64,000 nucleotides of DNA from Sceloporus undulatus. Lineage: Eukaryota; Chordata; Lepidosauria; Squamata; Phrynosomatidae. The stretch spans positions 125,770,306-125,834,305 of the forward strand of contig NC_056523.1 in NCBI RefSeq assembly GCF_019175285.1, given 5' to 3'. Positions 23,701 through 33,962 of the stretch are shown here, piece after piece (within the stretch, counting starts at the first letter, position 1; every line of letters begins with the position of its first letter). The notes under the pieces were generated by a model, which saw only the letters and a list, made by a program, of their open reading frames with translations, searched no databases and was not told the DNA's origin. The position numbers and the translations under genes are program-made.

Positions 23701-24209
23701 AAAGGGGCTGCTAGCACTCACAATTATAGTTCAGTTCACAGATATTTATTTGACAGGACATGTCAGATAATGCTGCCTAACTCTGAGAGGACAATAGACT
23801 GCTTTCCTACTACATCCCGTACTTAACACTTTTGCCCATTTCTAAGAGCTATTTCAGACATTAAAGAAAATGAGGTAGAATTCTAGTCTATTCAATCTCT
23901 GAGTGATTTTTAAAAATTACTCCATCTCCCCCCCCCCCAAAAAAAAATCAGGTACAAATAAAAGTAGAGCATTAGGTCAAAAAGTTGAGTGTAGCCCTCT
24001 CCTTGATATTCTACAACTGGTATATTACCGACAGATTTTTCATTGTTGAAAGACAGAAAATGTTATAGATGTTGCTCCCTGCTGCAATCTGGAGTAGTAC
24101 AGTCCAGAATTCTATAACACTGGTATTCTATCTAAGCTTTCCTTATACATGACAATGTTGCAAGGTGTAGACAAAAATCTAGGTAGAGGAATTTTACTTA
24201 GCTCAAACT
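20746..24209. other. Unassigned intergenic DNA
   Basis: About 3.5 kb downstream of the resistin-like gene with a CA tract near 21020-21040 and a possible diverged DNA-transposon relic at about 22305-22740. No exon recognised. A Cys-containing frame at 22459-22695 does not match the resistin pattern. Confidence 0.35.
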
Positions 24210-24885
24210 GAGAGGGGGTCGCCTACAAGGACCCTACGAAATCATCTCCCACCTGTATACCAAGAGGGCAAAATGATGGCGAAATGATGCAGAGGCAGAA
24301 GTATTATTTCATTAAGGGGGAAAATCACACAGTAATTCACTACCATACACTCATTCATTCAAGGCTTAGGAAATTAGGGGTTAGCTTGGAATAGATTTTA
24401 AGGCAGAACTACAGGTGATACTATAGATGGGGCTTGCTTGCGGAGTCCAGTAGGGTGAAGTGGTGTGGGACACAGCCGTTCCAAGAGTGTTGGGTGAATG
24501 GAAGTGCCAGAGCTAGACTAGAGATCAGTGACATAGTGTCCCCATGAACTCTAAACTATCACACTCAGAGAAGATTTCCAGGAGTTTATAAGGGCAGGGC
24601 AAAGGTATTAGATTGTATGGGGTGAGGTAATCTGGCCTGGCAATATTCAAGGTAAATGGGAAGTAGATTAAGTCATTAGCTGGCCCATCAGGTGAGATGT
24701 CTAAGCAATCATCGCCCATTCTTCTAATTATGGAAGTGATAATGATCCCATTTGCAACTCCCAAACTGCCTTCGTGTCTTGGGATGGGATTTTTAAGGTG
24801 GCGTTGGTGTGACCTGCCTGTCATCGCCCAGGTAGTACTGGGGTCATCTACAGGGTACATCTGGGGTCATGTGGAATGCCACACA
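24210..24885 (-). mobile_element. LTR-like segment (boundaries approximate)
   Basis: On the minus strand it opens near TGTGGCATTCCACATGACCC, has a CCCTTATAAACTCCTGG TATA-like motif near 24585 and an AATGAAATAATAC-type signal near 24310. This promoter-then-polyA order suggests a solo LTR. I could not fix both ends or a target duplication, and no internal region is seen. Confidence 0.35.
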
Positions 24886-24994
24886 CACAACAAAATTCAG
24901 AAAAATGTACTTTGGCTAACAAAGGGGAAAGCTGACAAAGTAGAATTGGGTCATCCTACAGTACAAAGATCATGCAGGTACAGTATCTGGAGGA

Positions 24995-25330
24995 TGCTAC
25001 CTCCTATATGAGTCTGCCCATGTCTTGAAATCTTCTAGAGATTCTCTGTCATACCACCCTCACTCATACTTCTGGTGGGAACCCAAGCGGAGGCCTTCTT
25101 GGTGGCTACTTCTAGGCTCTGGAATTCCCTTCCTAGATAAGTTAAACTGGTCCCCTCTTTGCTATTCTTTTGTAGGCAGGTGAACACCTTTTTTCTTTCA
25201 GTAGGCTTTGAAGGGCTGACTGCTCCAGAGGAGCTTCACATGATGGTTTTTTTTTTAATAATTGTTATACTTTTAAAATTATATATATTTAACTGCTTTT
25301 AATTATATAGATATTTTATTTTGATGTAGT
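24995..25330 (+). mobile_element. LINE 3' fragment (L2/CR1 clade)
   Basis: A plus-strand frame reads AEAFLVATSRLWNSLPR, then VKLVPSLLFF and RQVNTFFLSVGFEGLTAP. This resembles the C-terminal tail shared by L2-clade LINE proteins (compare FSIAAPALWNALP in the 60.6-kb L2). An A/T-rich 3' end follows. Only the last part of the element remains. Confidence 0.55.
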
Positions 25331-25562
25331 GGTTTGAGTGTTGGACTAGAATTCTGGAGACCAAGGTTCAAATCCCTGCTTGGCCATATAAACCCACTGG
25401 TTGACCTTGGGCAAGTCACATTCTTTCAGCCTTGAAGGATGGCAATAGCAGACCCCCTCTGAAGAAACATGCTTTAAAAAAAAACATGATAGAGTAACCT
25501 TTGGGTCACCATAAATCAGAAACGACTTGAAGACACAACAACAACAACAACAACAACAACAG
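25331..25562 (+). mobile_element. tRNA-derived lizard SINE with (AAC)n tail
   Basis: A B-box-like GGTTCAAATCC (25365-25375) follows an A-box-like TGGTTTGAGTG. The body includes TGACCTTGGGCAAGTCACAT and ends AATCAGAAACGACTTGAAGA before (AAC)n. The 3' end resembles Bov-B tails, as in squamate SINEs. It lies about 160 bp beyond the resistin-like gene's polyA site, on the opposite strand. Confidence 0.75.
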
Positions 25563-25743
25563 TTTATTTTAAACTTATGTTATGTTGTACATTTTTAGTT
25601 ATATTTATTTTAACTTTTGTAAATCACCTTGCATCCCAGACTTGAAAATCACCACACTACTTCAGCAATCACTGGCCCCAGTTTCACATATGGGTTGAGG
25701 AAATGACTCAAGCACTGAACATTCAGAACTCTTTTGATGCATT

Positions 25744-25749
25744 TTTATT
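25744..25749 (-). terminator. Polyadenylation signal of the resistin-like gene
   Basis: The minus strand reads AATAAA here, 48 bp beyond the stop codon. The 3' UTR would end roughly 15-25 bp further on, near 25720-25730. Confidence 0.6.
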
Positions 25750-25796
25750 AAGTTTGAAAGATGGAGCCCTGTATACATCAGGAAGCAGGGGGGCCA

Positions 25797-25933
25797 TCAA
25801 CCAACAACCACCACTTTGCAACACCGAGCAGCAGTCCAGTCAATGTTGGCACACTGGCAGTGACACTGGTTGTCACCACGGATATCCCAGGAACCACAGG
25901 CCATTCCACAGGCACATCCAGTGGCCTTGTAAC
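25797..25933 (-). CDS. RETN: Resistin-like gene, last coding exon
   Basis: 137 bp from acceptor (TTATACCCACAG just upstream on the minus strand) to TGA at 25797-25799. Encodes the second half of the Cys-rich domain from [10 protein letters not shown] to the C-terminus VVVVG, containing ten of the twelve cysteines outside the signal peptide. The split glycine codon joins correctly to the previous exon. The 339-bp intron before it is the shortest in the gene. Confidence 0.93.
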
Positions 25934-28900
25934 CTGTGGGTATAAAAGTGATGACTGAGAAACAGACATCCTAGCATCTGAACCATTATGGTGCAGAAGA
26001 TGCCCACATCTCATACTATCGCAACAGAATACAAACTTTCAGAATGGATCTGCTAATTATCAAGCTGAACAATCAACCAGACTCATAGAACATCATATCT
26101 TAGCTTGCCTGTTTATGTTATTTATACACAAAACAAGCAAACATCCATGGGAATGTGCATGCCCTTCTTCTACAGAATACATCTCCTTCTTACCCTATTC
26201 CCTACATACCTCCCACAACTCCTGATTTGCTCCCAATGAGAGCTTCTCCCACAACACAACAAAATGTCTTACCTAAAGGACAGGTGACATCAGCACCACG
26301 AGCTGATACACTTGTGCAAGTCAGCTGGGCCTTTTCAAGAGCTGCAGACACTGTGAGATGAGAAAAGAGGTTACTATCAACCATATGCTGATTAACCATA
26401 TGCTGTCCTTGCTCCAAAAAAAAAACAAAACAGGGATTTTTTTCTAATGCTGCTATACAAATATCTAGGATCAATGTGAATTTACTCTCATTCTCAAGGA
26501 AGCATCGATGTGCTCTGTACACAACAAAGAAATCAATTTCAAGCAACTTGGGGTCATGTCTATCCTATATTTATATTATAGTCTCCCATGATCATGCTTC
26601 TTTATTACACGTTACTGTACTGAGTTTCTTTGGTCTTGCCCATCCTAACTGTAGCACTAGTCAGTCGTAGATTCCAGTTACTTATACTTTCTGAAATGTT
26701 TTTAGTGCCTGTACACAATGCACGAAGATACACACTAGCTCACAGGAATCCTGAGCATAGCCATCTTGTAATGCAGAAGTAGGGAATTGTGGTCCTTCAG
26801 ATGTTTTTAACATTCAACTTTCATTAGCACTAGTTAATACAGCCAATGGTGAGGGATTATAAAAAACAGCAGCCCCAAAACATCTGGAGTCGCAATTTTC
26901 TGTTCTTGTTGAAATGCAGAGGCTGATCTAAGTTTTGTTCAACTATAGTGTCTTCACGCTAACCAGAATGTAACAACATGGGTAGGCAAAAGTGTAGCAT
27001 TGAGATTGACAGCAGTGTAATAGTTAGAGCAAAGAATGTCAAACATTTGGGGATAGGGACCACACAGACCACAAAATAACACTTGGGGGGGGGGGTCACA
27101 TCAGGACACACTGTCAAATGAATTCAATTACAGATACATATATTCAAGATCAGGTTCATAGCAGGGAGTACTTTAACATATACCCCAAGCATTGTGATGA
27201 GCTCTTATTTCCCACAGCCCAACTTATGACAGATCAGTGGGGTGGGGGAGTAGGCCAGCCATACAAACAACAGCCATGGGCTAAGGGTTGTCCTTAAGTG
27301 AGCCACAATGTTGGACAAACAGCACTGGAAAGATACAGATTAAAATCTCTGCTCAGCCACAAAGCTACCCTTCGGCCAGTCACTATCTCTCAGTCTCACC
27401 TACGTCATAAGGATATTGTGAGGATACAATAGATGGAGGAAAATGTGCAGCTTCTTGGAAAAAGAACTTAATAAAAATAGAACAAATAAAATAAAAGGTA
27501 ACAAATATTTTATAACACAGTGAGCAGTGTAGTGAATCTGGCCATTCTATGAAGAAATGAGCAGAATTCTCCAACTGAGTCATGAGAAACAATGGTAGAT
27601 TTCCCCCACTTTATCTTCCACCCACCTACAACAGACACTCTGTGTCATTAACATCTAGAGGGCAGGAAGAAATCTAATTGTTACCTATTACTTTGTCTTT
27701 GTGTAATGACAACTGCTAAAGATGCTCAGCCTCAACCAAGACAGGGGGACAAAGGAGGTGAAATCCTATTGAATATATGTGCATTGAAAAGTCTGTGACT
27801 CAATAACAATTCTACACAGGTTGACTCAGTAATTAATAATTGTGTATTATTAGCAAGCAGCATGTACAGAGACAATTGAATGTAGGATGTAAGACTGAAT
27901 ACTATTCTTCCTCTCCCGTCATTGGAATCATAGATCTGGAAGAGGCTTCTGGGCCATCGGATCCAACCCCCTGCTCAGTGCAAGACCTCCAGCTAAAGCA
28001 TCTGTCCAGCCTCTCTATGAAGATGTCCAGTGAAAGAACACCATCACCATCACCTCTCTAGGTAATTGCTGAAACACTGTCAAGAAGTTCCTTCTAATGT
28101 ACAATCAAAATCTATCCTCCTGTAACTTAAAACCGTTAGAACTAGTCCTACTCTCTGGGGCAGCAGAGAACAAACCTGTTCCTTCCTCTCTATGGCAGCC
28201 CTTGAAGTATTTAAAGTGTGTGATCATGTCACATTCTAATCTTCTCTTCACCAATCTGAACATGTCCTTCAACCTCTTCTCATATGTTTTGTTCTCCATA
28301 CCTTTTATTATCTTTATTGTTCTTTTCTGAAATCACTCCAACTTGTCTTTTTTTCAAAATGAGGCACCCAGAACTGAACACTCCAGATGAGGCCTGACCA
28401 CCACAGTATATAGGGGACTATTTCCTTCCTCGACTTGGAAACCATGGTTCTATTAATGCAGGCTAAAATACCATTTGCTTTTTTTGCTGCAGCAAAAACA
28501 CTGCTGGCTCATATTCAATTTACAATCAACAATAATCTCAGAGTCCTTTTCACATGTGGTACTTCTGAACCATGTATCCTACACCCTATACTTGCATATT
28601 TGTTTTTGGGGACCTAAATGTTGAATTTTGCATTTGTCTCTATTGAATTTCATTAAATTAATTTCTGCCCTATTTTCTAGTTTATCATGTCCTCTTTGAA
28701 TTCTTTTCCTAACTTCCAGTGTGTTAGCCACCCCTCCCAGTTTTGTATCACCTGCAAGCTTGATGAGGATTCCATCTAGCTCGTCATTGAAGAGCTTTAT
28801 CACACTAGTGGGCAAACGGGATTTAAACAAGAGTTAAACTGGAGAAAACCAGGAAATGTCATGTGATAAATTTCAGGCATTTCCTGGTTTTCTCTAGTTT

Positions 28901-30609
28901 AACTCTCATTTAAATCCTGTTTGCCCGCTAGTGTGATAAAGCTGATAAAAATGTTAAAGAGTAATGATCCCAGGATAGAACCCTGAGGCACTTCAGTTAA
29001 GACTCTCTTCCAACTTGAAGCACAGCCATTTAAAGACCTTTTGAGCAGTTTTCCAACTAATTATGGGAAATTATTAAAACATGTTATTACTGCAATTTGT
29101 CATTTGACTTGAAATCTCCTGTGCATTCTCAAATGTAACTTCCATTTGAATTCAGTGGGCCTTACTCCCAGTTAAGTTCTGTTTTTGCCTTATTCTGAAA
29201 TCCTACCTGCAATACCCTGGGAGTCAACCTCTGCTGAAACACAGTAGAAATAACCTTGGATAAATACTCATATTATTGCTTTCCTTCATTAATCTTATGT
29301 GGCAGAAACTATGCTCTAAGAAACATGGTTGTTAGCTGTGGGTTGAGCCATCTAGGGAGAGGTGTGCTTATCCAGAAGAGGGCAAGCAAGAGAACCAGAA
29401 AACTGAATTAAGAGTCTCTCCTGAGAGGTATCAGGTCTTGGGATCTGACAAGGAAAATTGTGAATCACTGGGATGGGCTTTTCAGTTCAGAATGGATCCA
29501 AGATAAGGCATACTTCAATAAATGCACGAACAAACTTGATCTAGCAATAATATTGCAGCAGGGAAACAGCTTTTGTTTTCCAGTTTTCTGACCTGAGCTA
29601 CAAGAAGGGAACATGGTATTATGGCTCATACCCTTTTTGCTTTACGCAGAGGAAGGAACAATGTTGTTGAGGGATCTATGGAAAAACCCCTTCCCACATC
29701 TGTTGATCACCAAATTTGCTTGGCATGGGAGTGGCAAATAACTGTTTTCCCCCTTTAAAACAAGGTATGGGGGTAGATTGCATCTCGCTCTGAAAACTGA
29801 TGGTTCTCCCAGAGGCCTCCCAGAACTAGTGAGCTTCAGAATAAGGCATAGTCTCTCCATGCAATTTGTTTTAAATTAAGAAACTGCCTGGTGGCAAGGC
29901 AGCAGTTATACCAGTGGGCTGCAGTCCCTGGACAAGGTAGTCTTCCCATCATGGATATTCCTCATTTCTTCTTTGCATTATGGGAGGATGCAAATCCTAA
30001 ATAACAATTTTGGTCACAAACTTGGGATCTTTCCTCTTCCAAGAAAGCATTGTGGATTATCATTAGAAGGGGACACTCCTTATAAGGGGAAACTGATTTT
30101 TTTAGAAGGCCAATGAGACACTGAGGAGATTAGCGTACCTGGAAATCCTGCCGTGATAGATGTGGGATTGAAAAACCAAAAACAGCTGTTTTCGCATGCA
30201 GCCGCAGCCGAGCAAGTGCAACCTGTATGCAGCCCAGACCCCAGCCACACTTATCCAGCCACTTTTCAAAAACGAGTGCTCACCATTTTTGAAAAGCGGC
30301 TGGATAAGTGCGGCTGGGGTCCAGGCTGCATACAGGTTGCGCTTGCCTGGCCACGGCTACATGCAATAACACCCGGTTTTGACTTTTCAATCCCGTGTCT
30401 ATCCTGGTGAGGTTTCCAGGTGTGATAATCTCCTGAGTTCCAAGCATAAAAAGGTTCCCCAGCTAGACCCAGATACAAATACCTTTGGAATCAATGGCTG
30501 CCTTGATCATCTCATCAATAGCCCTGTCAACAGTGCAGCATGTCTGAGCACTTGCATACTTTGCAGGAATCAACACAGCAAAGAGCAGGAACACAATGAC
30601 TTTCATCAT
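25797..30609 (-). CDS. RETN: Resistin-like secreted hormone/cytokine, three coding exons
   Basis: Predicted 113-residue protein (human resistin is 108). Residues 1-21 form a signal peptide ([20 protein letters not shown]). A short helical segment with [12 protein letters not shown] follows, then [18 protein letters not shown] and a C-terminal Cys-rich domain with [25 protein letters not shown] and [11 protein letters not shown]. The GSWDI, CHCQCA, DWT and ARCC motifs are diagnostic of resistin/RELM proteins, which are disulfide-linked secreted trimers or hexamers acting in metabolism and inflammation. Segments are 30609-30483, 26350-26273 and 25933-25797. All introns are GT-AG and phase 1. 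Twelve mature cysteines are present, one more than I recall for human. Family identity is secure; one-to-one orthology with mammalian RETN rather than a RELM is inferred from linkage to STXBP2. Confidence 0.92.
26273..26350 (-). CDS. RETN: Resistin-like gene, middle coding exon
   Basis: 78 bp, bounded on the minus strand by CTCTTTTCTCATCTCACAG (acceptor) and GTAAGAC (donor). Encodes (V)[18 protein letters not shown] then ADVTCPL, aligning with the human stretch around LECQSVTSRGDLATCP. Phase 1 at both ends keeps the frame. Confidence 0.92.
26786..26896. mobile_element. Short palindromic MITE in the resistin intron
   Basis: Left end ATTGTGGTCCTTCAGATGTT pairs with the inverse of AAACATCTGGAGTCGCAATT at the right end. 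A related piece is at 56995-57090. Non-coding. Confidence 0.5.
27320..27480 (+). mobile_element. tRNA-related SINE fragment
   Basis: The phrase order GATTAAAATCTCTGCTCAGC, CGGCCAGTCACTATCTCTCA and TACGTCATAAGGATATTGTG matches a common amniote SINE (GTTCGAATCCCTGCTC..GGCCAGTCAC..CAGGGTTGTTGTGAGGA) as I recall it. It sits in the long intron of the resistin-like gene. Confidence 0.5.
27928..29065 (-). mobile_element. CR1 LINE 3' fragment, split by a MITE
   Basis: Minus-strand content includes the CR1 3' end (GAATCATAGATCTGGAAGAG on plus at 27927) and, further in, stretches corresponding to [20 protein letters not shown]-like text and the plus-strand phrase ATGATCCCAGGATAGAACCC. A 151-bp palindrome at 28793-28943 interrupts it: CR1 text stops at CGTCATTGA and resumes at GATAAAAATGTTAAAGAGTA. 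5'-truncated and decayed. Confidence 0.75.
28793..28943. mobile_element. Palindromic MITE inserted in CR1
   Basis: Arms begin AGCTTTATCACACTAGTGGG and end CCCGCTAGTGTGATAAAGCT, extending inward through AACCAGGAAATG / CATTTCCTGGTT with a loop of about 20 bp. Nearly the whole element is a hairpin. Termini resemble those of the 56441-56780 element (TTATCACATTAG). Confidence 0.85.
29066..30124. other. Resistin intron, unassigned part
   Basis: Lies between the CR1/MITE insertion and the 30.1-kb palindrome. No coding or repeat feature recognised. Confidence 0.4.
30125..30433. mobile_element. Long palindromic MITE near the exon 2 donor
   Basis: Outer termini GGAGATTAGCGTACCTGGAA and the inverse CAGGTGTGATAATCTCC; inner arms GATAGATGTGGGATTGAAAA, CTGTATGCAGCCCAGACCCC and GCCACTTTTCAAAAACGAGT recur inverted around a loop near 30280. 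It is 309 bp and lies 48 bp downstream (in transcription) of the resistin exon 2 donor. Confidence 0.85.
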
Positions 30610-30628
30610 TTTGGTGGTGCAGAACTTC
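30483..30628 (-). CDS. RETN: Resistin-like exon 2 (5' UTR end, start codon, signal peptide)
   Basis: The exon begins after TTTTCTTCTGCAG (acceptor, 30629 upward) with 19 untranslated bases GAAGTTCTGCACCACCAAA, then two consecutive ATGs (30609-30607 and 30606-30604). Coding part 30609-30483 encodes 42 residues: signal peptide and the N-terminal segment [20 protein letters not shown]. The donor is AAAG|GTATTT, phase 1. The first ATG is used here; the second would lose one Met only. Confidence 0.9.
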
Positions 30629-30732
30629 CTGCAGAAGAAAAGCTGTTGTCATTACATCATTTATCATGTCAGGGACAGCAAAATGTGGATGACAAGAGAG
30701 GAGAAGCAGAGCTCTTGAGAAATTTACGGAAG

Positions 30733-30885
30733 TTTTTTTGTGGATTTTTCAGGCTATGTGGCCATGTTCTAGAAGATTTTCTTCCTGACCTTTTGCCAGG
30801 ACATAGCCACATAGCCTGAAAAATTCACAAACAAAAAAAACCTTTGGATGCTGGCCATGAAAGCCTTTGACTTCACAGTTTACAG
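30733..30885. mobile_element. Two Penelope ends head-to-head
   Basis: GGCTATGTGGCCATGTTCTA with TCTTCCTGACCTTTTGCCAG (plus) is followed by its near reverse complement ACATAGCCACATAGCCTGAA and GGCCATGAAAGCCTTTGACT. The same phrases flank the 18.0-kb copy. In the first intron of the resistin-like gene. Confidence 0.65.
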
Positions 30886-31403
30886 AAGATCCATGCTCTT
30901 TATTGGGACCAACTGGGATCCCAACTAAAAATTATAGAGATAGAGCAATGAGCTAGCTTTCAAGTTTCACAGAACTCTTCCATGGGCTCCAACTTCTTTC
31001 TTCAGCATGTAAAGAAATATGAAATTGAAAGAGAAAGAGAAACTGAAACACAGGTGAAGACTGGCAATAAAATAAGAACATGAAAATATACTGTTCTCCC
31101 CATTGATTACTTCTTGTGTCAAAACCTTTCTCCTAGATGTGTTTTTGTAAGTAAAAACTAAGATTAGTTGGCTAAGAAGTTGACACAACAAGTGGATGTA
31201 GATTACTCTTCAAGGTTACTCCTTCTGTAGCTGGAATAATAGCATGTTATGTTTTTAAGGGATTTGTGAGTCCATTGGTCACCGCAGCCAGTGTGCCACT
31301 GTTTGGACTACTGACTAGACTACAAACCACCACTATAGTCTAACCAGTGGCACATTGGCTGCTGACCTATTTCTTTCTGGCCTGCCTCAGTTTTGCTGCC
31401 CAC
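30886..31403. other. Resistin intron 1, unassigned part
   Basis: No feature recognised. Confidence 0.35.
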
Positions 31404-31405
31404 TA

Positions 31406-32665
31406 GGGGGGTGTTCCCATTTGGCAGATAAAACGGATTATATTGGAGCGATTCTGATTCGGATTATGTTCCGGGAATAATTCGAATTTTTCCCATCATT
31501 TCCATTACCAAAAGGCCACTACCGCGATTCATTTAAACCTTGTTTTCATTCCCATTTATTTTCAATCGCTTTATTTTAAAGCGGATTAACTTGCTCCCCG
31601 TTCCCATTTGTGTCCACAAGCTGTCAATCAAGTGCATAGGCTTCAGACGTCACAAGCCTTGGGGTTTTTTTTTGGGGGGGGGGCAGCCAATTAAAACTGA
31701 CTGCATCCAAGGCTCTTCTGTTGTGTCTCCCCAGACTAGAAGGAGGTTTGGCAAATCGGATCAAGGAGGAGAAGGCAGCGGGCTTCATTAATGGGGAGAG
31801 AATCTTTGGGGAAGAGAGAAGATAAGGCTTGATCCCCCCCCTCAGATCCCTGGACGTCCAGGCTCTCCATTCCCCAAAATTGCTTTGCCTCCCCCAATGC
31901 TCCTTGGGCTGTTTGGAGGGCAATCAAGCAGGGATGTCCTGCAATGCCCATCCCATAGTTCCTCTGGAATGAGCCTTCTTTCCCAAAATCACTTTGCCTC
32001 CCCCATTGCTCCTTGGGCTGTTTGGAGGGCGATCAAGCAGGGATGTCCTGCAATGCCCATCCCATAGTTCCTCGGGAAGGAGCCTCCTTTCCCAAAAATC
32101 GCTTTGCCTCCCCCATTGCTCTCTGGGCTGTCTGAGGGGCGATCAAGCAGGCATGTACTGCAAAGCCCATCTGCTGCTTAGGCACTCAGGCAGAGGTGAA
32201 AAAAGAAAAAAGAATAGTTTAAAATGGTGTTCAATGGCTCTCCTCACACATCGGTCTATGAATGAGGAGCAGAGGGGAGGTTGCAATCCACCGGGGGAAA
32301 GTCTATGCGAATTGAAGAAAATGGCGCTGGCAATGCAGAAAGAGACCAAAGAGGGTGACACCCCCAGGCCAGTCCCTTGAGTGCTGCTCCTCCCATCTCC
32401 AGGTTCCCGAATCAGACACCCTTTCGTTCCCATTTGGATACAGCGAATCGTACCCCGCTTTCAAAAATAACTCGCGTTATAAACTACTATTTTTTTAAAC
32501 CGAATTATAGGCTGATAATCCGGTTTAAACATTTTAATTCGATTCTAATTCGAGATGCTGTGGGAACGAATGAAGGTTAATGAAGATTAAATTCGAGCTT
32601 CAGTGGGAACGATGCACCCTAAATTCGGATCATGACCCGCTTTATAGGTAAGTGGGAACGACCCC
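31406..32665. mobile_element. 1.26-kb DNA transposon with TIRs, TA-flanked
   Basis: Left end GGGGGGTGTTCCCATTTGG and inverse right end AAGTGGGAACGACCCC, each bordered by TA (31404-31405 and 32666-32667). The motif GTTCCCA(C/T)TT recurs in direct or inverted form several times near both ends. The centre holds a 109-bp direct repeat at about 31880-32171. No transposase frame. It lies in intron 1 of the resistin-like gene. Superfamily not fixed. Confidence 0.65.
31880..32171 (+). repeat. Direct repeat, about 109-bp unit, 2.7 copies
   Basis: GCTCCTTGGGCTGTTTGGAG and CATCCCATAGTTCCTC recur at about 31900, 32008 and (partly) 32119. The first two copies are almost identical. The array is internal to the 31406-32665 element. 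Confidence 0.8.
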
Positions 32666-32749
32666 TAGGTTGCGATGTGGCAACAATAACCATCAGTCTG
32701 TTCCTATTTCTATGGCATTGCAACAGTCTCAGCTGATTGTACCAAGGCA

Positions 32750-33345
32750 TGCAGGACACCAGCCCCTTTCTCACTGCAGGCACGGAAGGAAAATAAAATG
32801 TGAACATAATGCTTGTAGAACAGCCATCTCTGCAATTCTCTCATTTGCTCAACCAGGGCTGCTGCCTCCATCGCTCTCTCTTCCTGCCCTGTCCCTTAAT
32901 CCTGCCTCTCCACACACCCCATACCCTACTCAGCATGCCTCTAGGGTTTTTCTTTCTCTCTAATTTTGTTTATGCAATTCCAGAGCTCTGCAGCTGCAAT
33001 TTAAAAAAAAAAATTCAATTGAGGCTGCAGAATTGCAGAATTGTGCAAAAAAATGAAAATAAATAAATAAATAAAAAGATTAGCAAGGATGGAAAGGGGG
33101 ACAGGAGGGGACTCTGACACCGTGTGACTGCCTATCACACAAGTGACCTCTTGCACCTGGGGAGTTGCAAGATTGCCATGCCATTCGCAGGTTTGCCTCA
33201 TGAATGAAAAGGGTCGGCTGGGGGACAGGGCAGCTATGGGTGGAAGGTGGCCTGCCTAAGCCCCTTCCCTCCCAGGGAAATTGCTGTTTAAAACCCATGT
33301 GTAGTGATCTCCACAGAGCCATCATCCTTTGCTCTCTACATGCCT
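32750..33345 (+). mobile_element. Dispersed repeat, copy 2 (partner at 20.14 kb)
   Basis: Blocks CAGGGCTGCTGCCTCCATCG, TGTCCCTTAATCCTGCCTCT, GCAATTCCAGAGCTCTGCAG, GGGGAGTTGCAAGATTGCCA and a closing GCTGTTTAAAACCC follow the same order as at 20140-20745. It lies within resistin intron 1. Non-coding. Confidence 0.6.
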
Positions 33346-33867
33346 TGGGAGTAAATTTAAAATGATTTTCTTATGCATACCAAATATGAATCTATAGCAA
33401 CGATAAGAGAAACTACTATAAATACTTCATTGAGGGTTCTCAAAACATCTCCACTAAAATATAAACTGGAAATTGATCAGTTTACCCTGTCAGAAATAAA
33501 CTATTAATCAAATGAATCATGTATGAACCAAAATAAAACTTATAAACCTCAGCATTTGGCAAGTTTCAATTGAGAGTTTTACAGTGCATGTAAATAAACT
33601 TGCCAAATTTTGAAGGTCTATTTCTGTTTCTTCTGGGTACATATTACAAACTGTACCTATAACCCTCCACCTGTTTACCCAGTAGTAAGTTTCACTAAAT
33701 AAACATGATACTCAGAAGTACACTTCGTTTTATTTAATAGGACTTACTACTTGGAAAACAGGTAGAGAGCTATAGCACAGTTTGTCATATGTACCCAGAA
33801 GAAACTGAAGCCTATTTGCCATTATTTCCCCACTTTGCCTTGTTAAAAAGAAGACACTCATACTCAC

Positions 33868-33896
33868 CTTCAAGAGCAAGGAATCTTTCAAAAAGT
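33868..33896 (-). other. RETN: Probable non-coding exon 1 of the resistin-like gene
   Basis: The minus strand ends in TTGCTCTTGAAG|GTGAGTATGAG, a strong donor. A TTTAAA motif about 25-30 bp upstream predicts transcription starting near 33895. Mammalian RETN also begins with a non-coding exon, as I recall. The assignment rests on position, donor quality and promoter motifs; no transcript evidence is available. Confidence 0.55.
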
Positions 33897-33922
33897 TTCA
33901 CTCACTAAGCAAATAAGCTGCC

Positions 33923-33962
33923 TTTAAATGGAGCAGAATTACAGAATGTTACATCTGATTGG
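33923..33962 (-). promoter_or_regulatory. Putative promoter of the resistin-like gene
   Basis: On the minus strand an inverted read gives AAACCAATCAGATG (CCAAT box, 33958-33962) and, 30 bp downstream, CCATTTAAAGGCAGC (TATA-like TTTAAA, 33923-33928). The spacing to the proposed exon is typical of a focused promoter. No CpG island is present. Confidence 0.45.

Noticed and set aside
25331-25400. tRNA-like A and B boxes (also at 45.15 and 55.07 kb)
   Set aside because: They are the heads of SINEs with (AAC)n tails, not tRNA genes. No cloverleaf can be completed.
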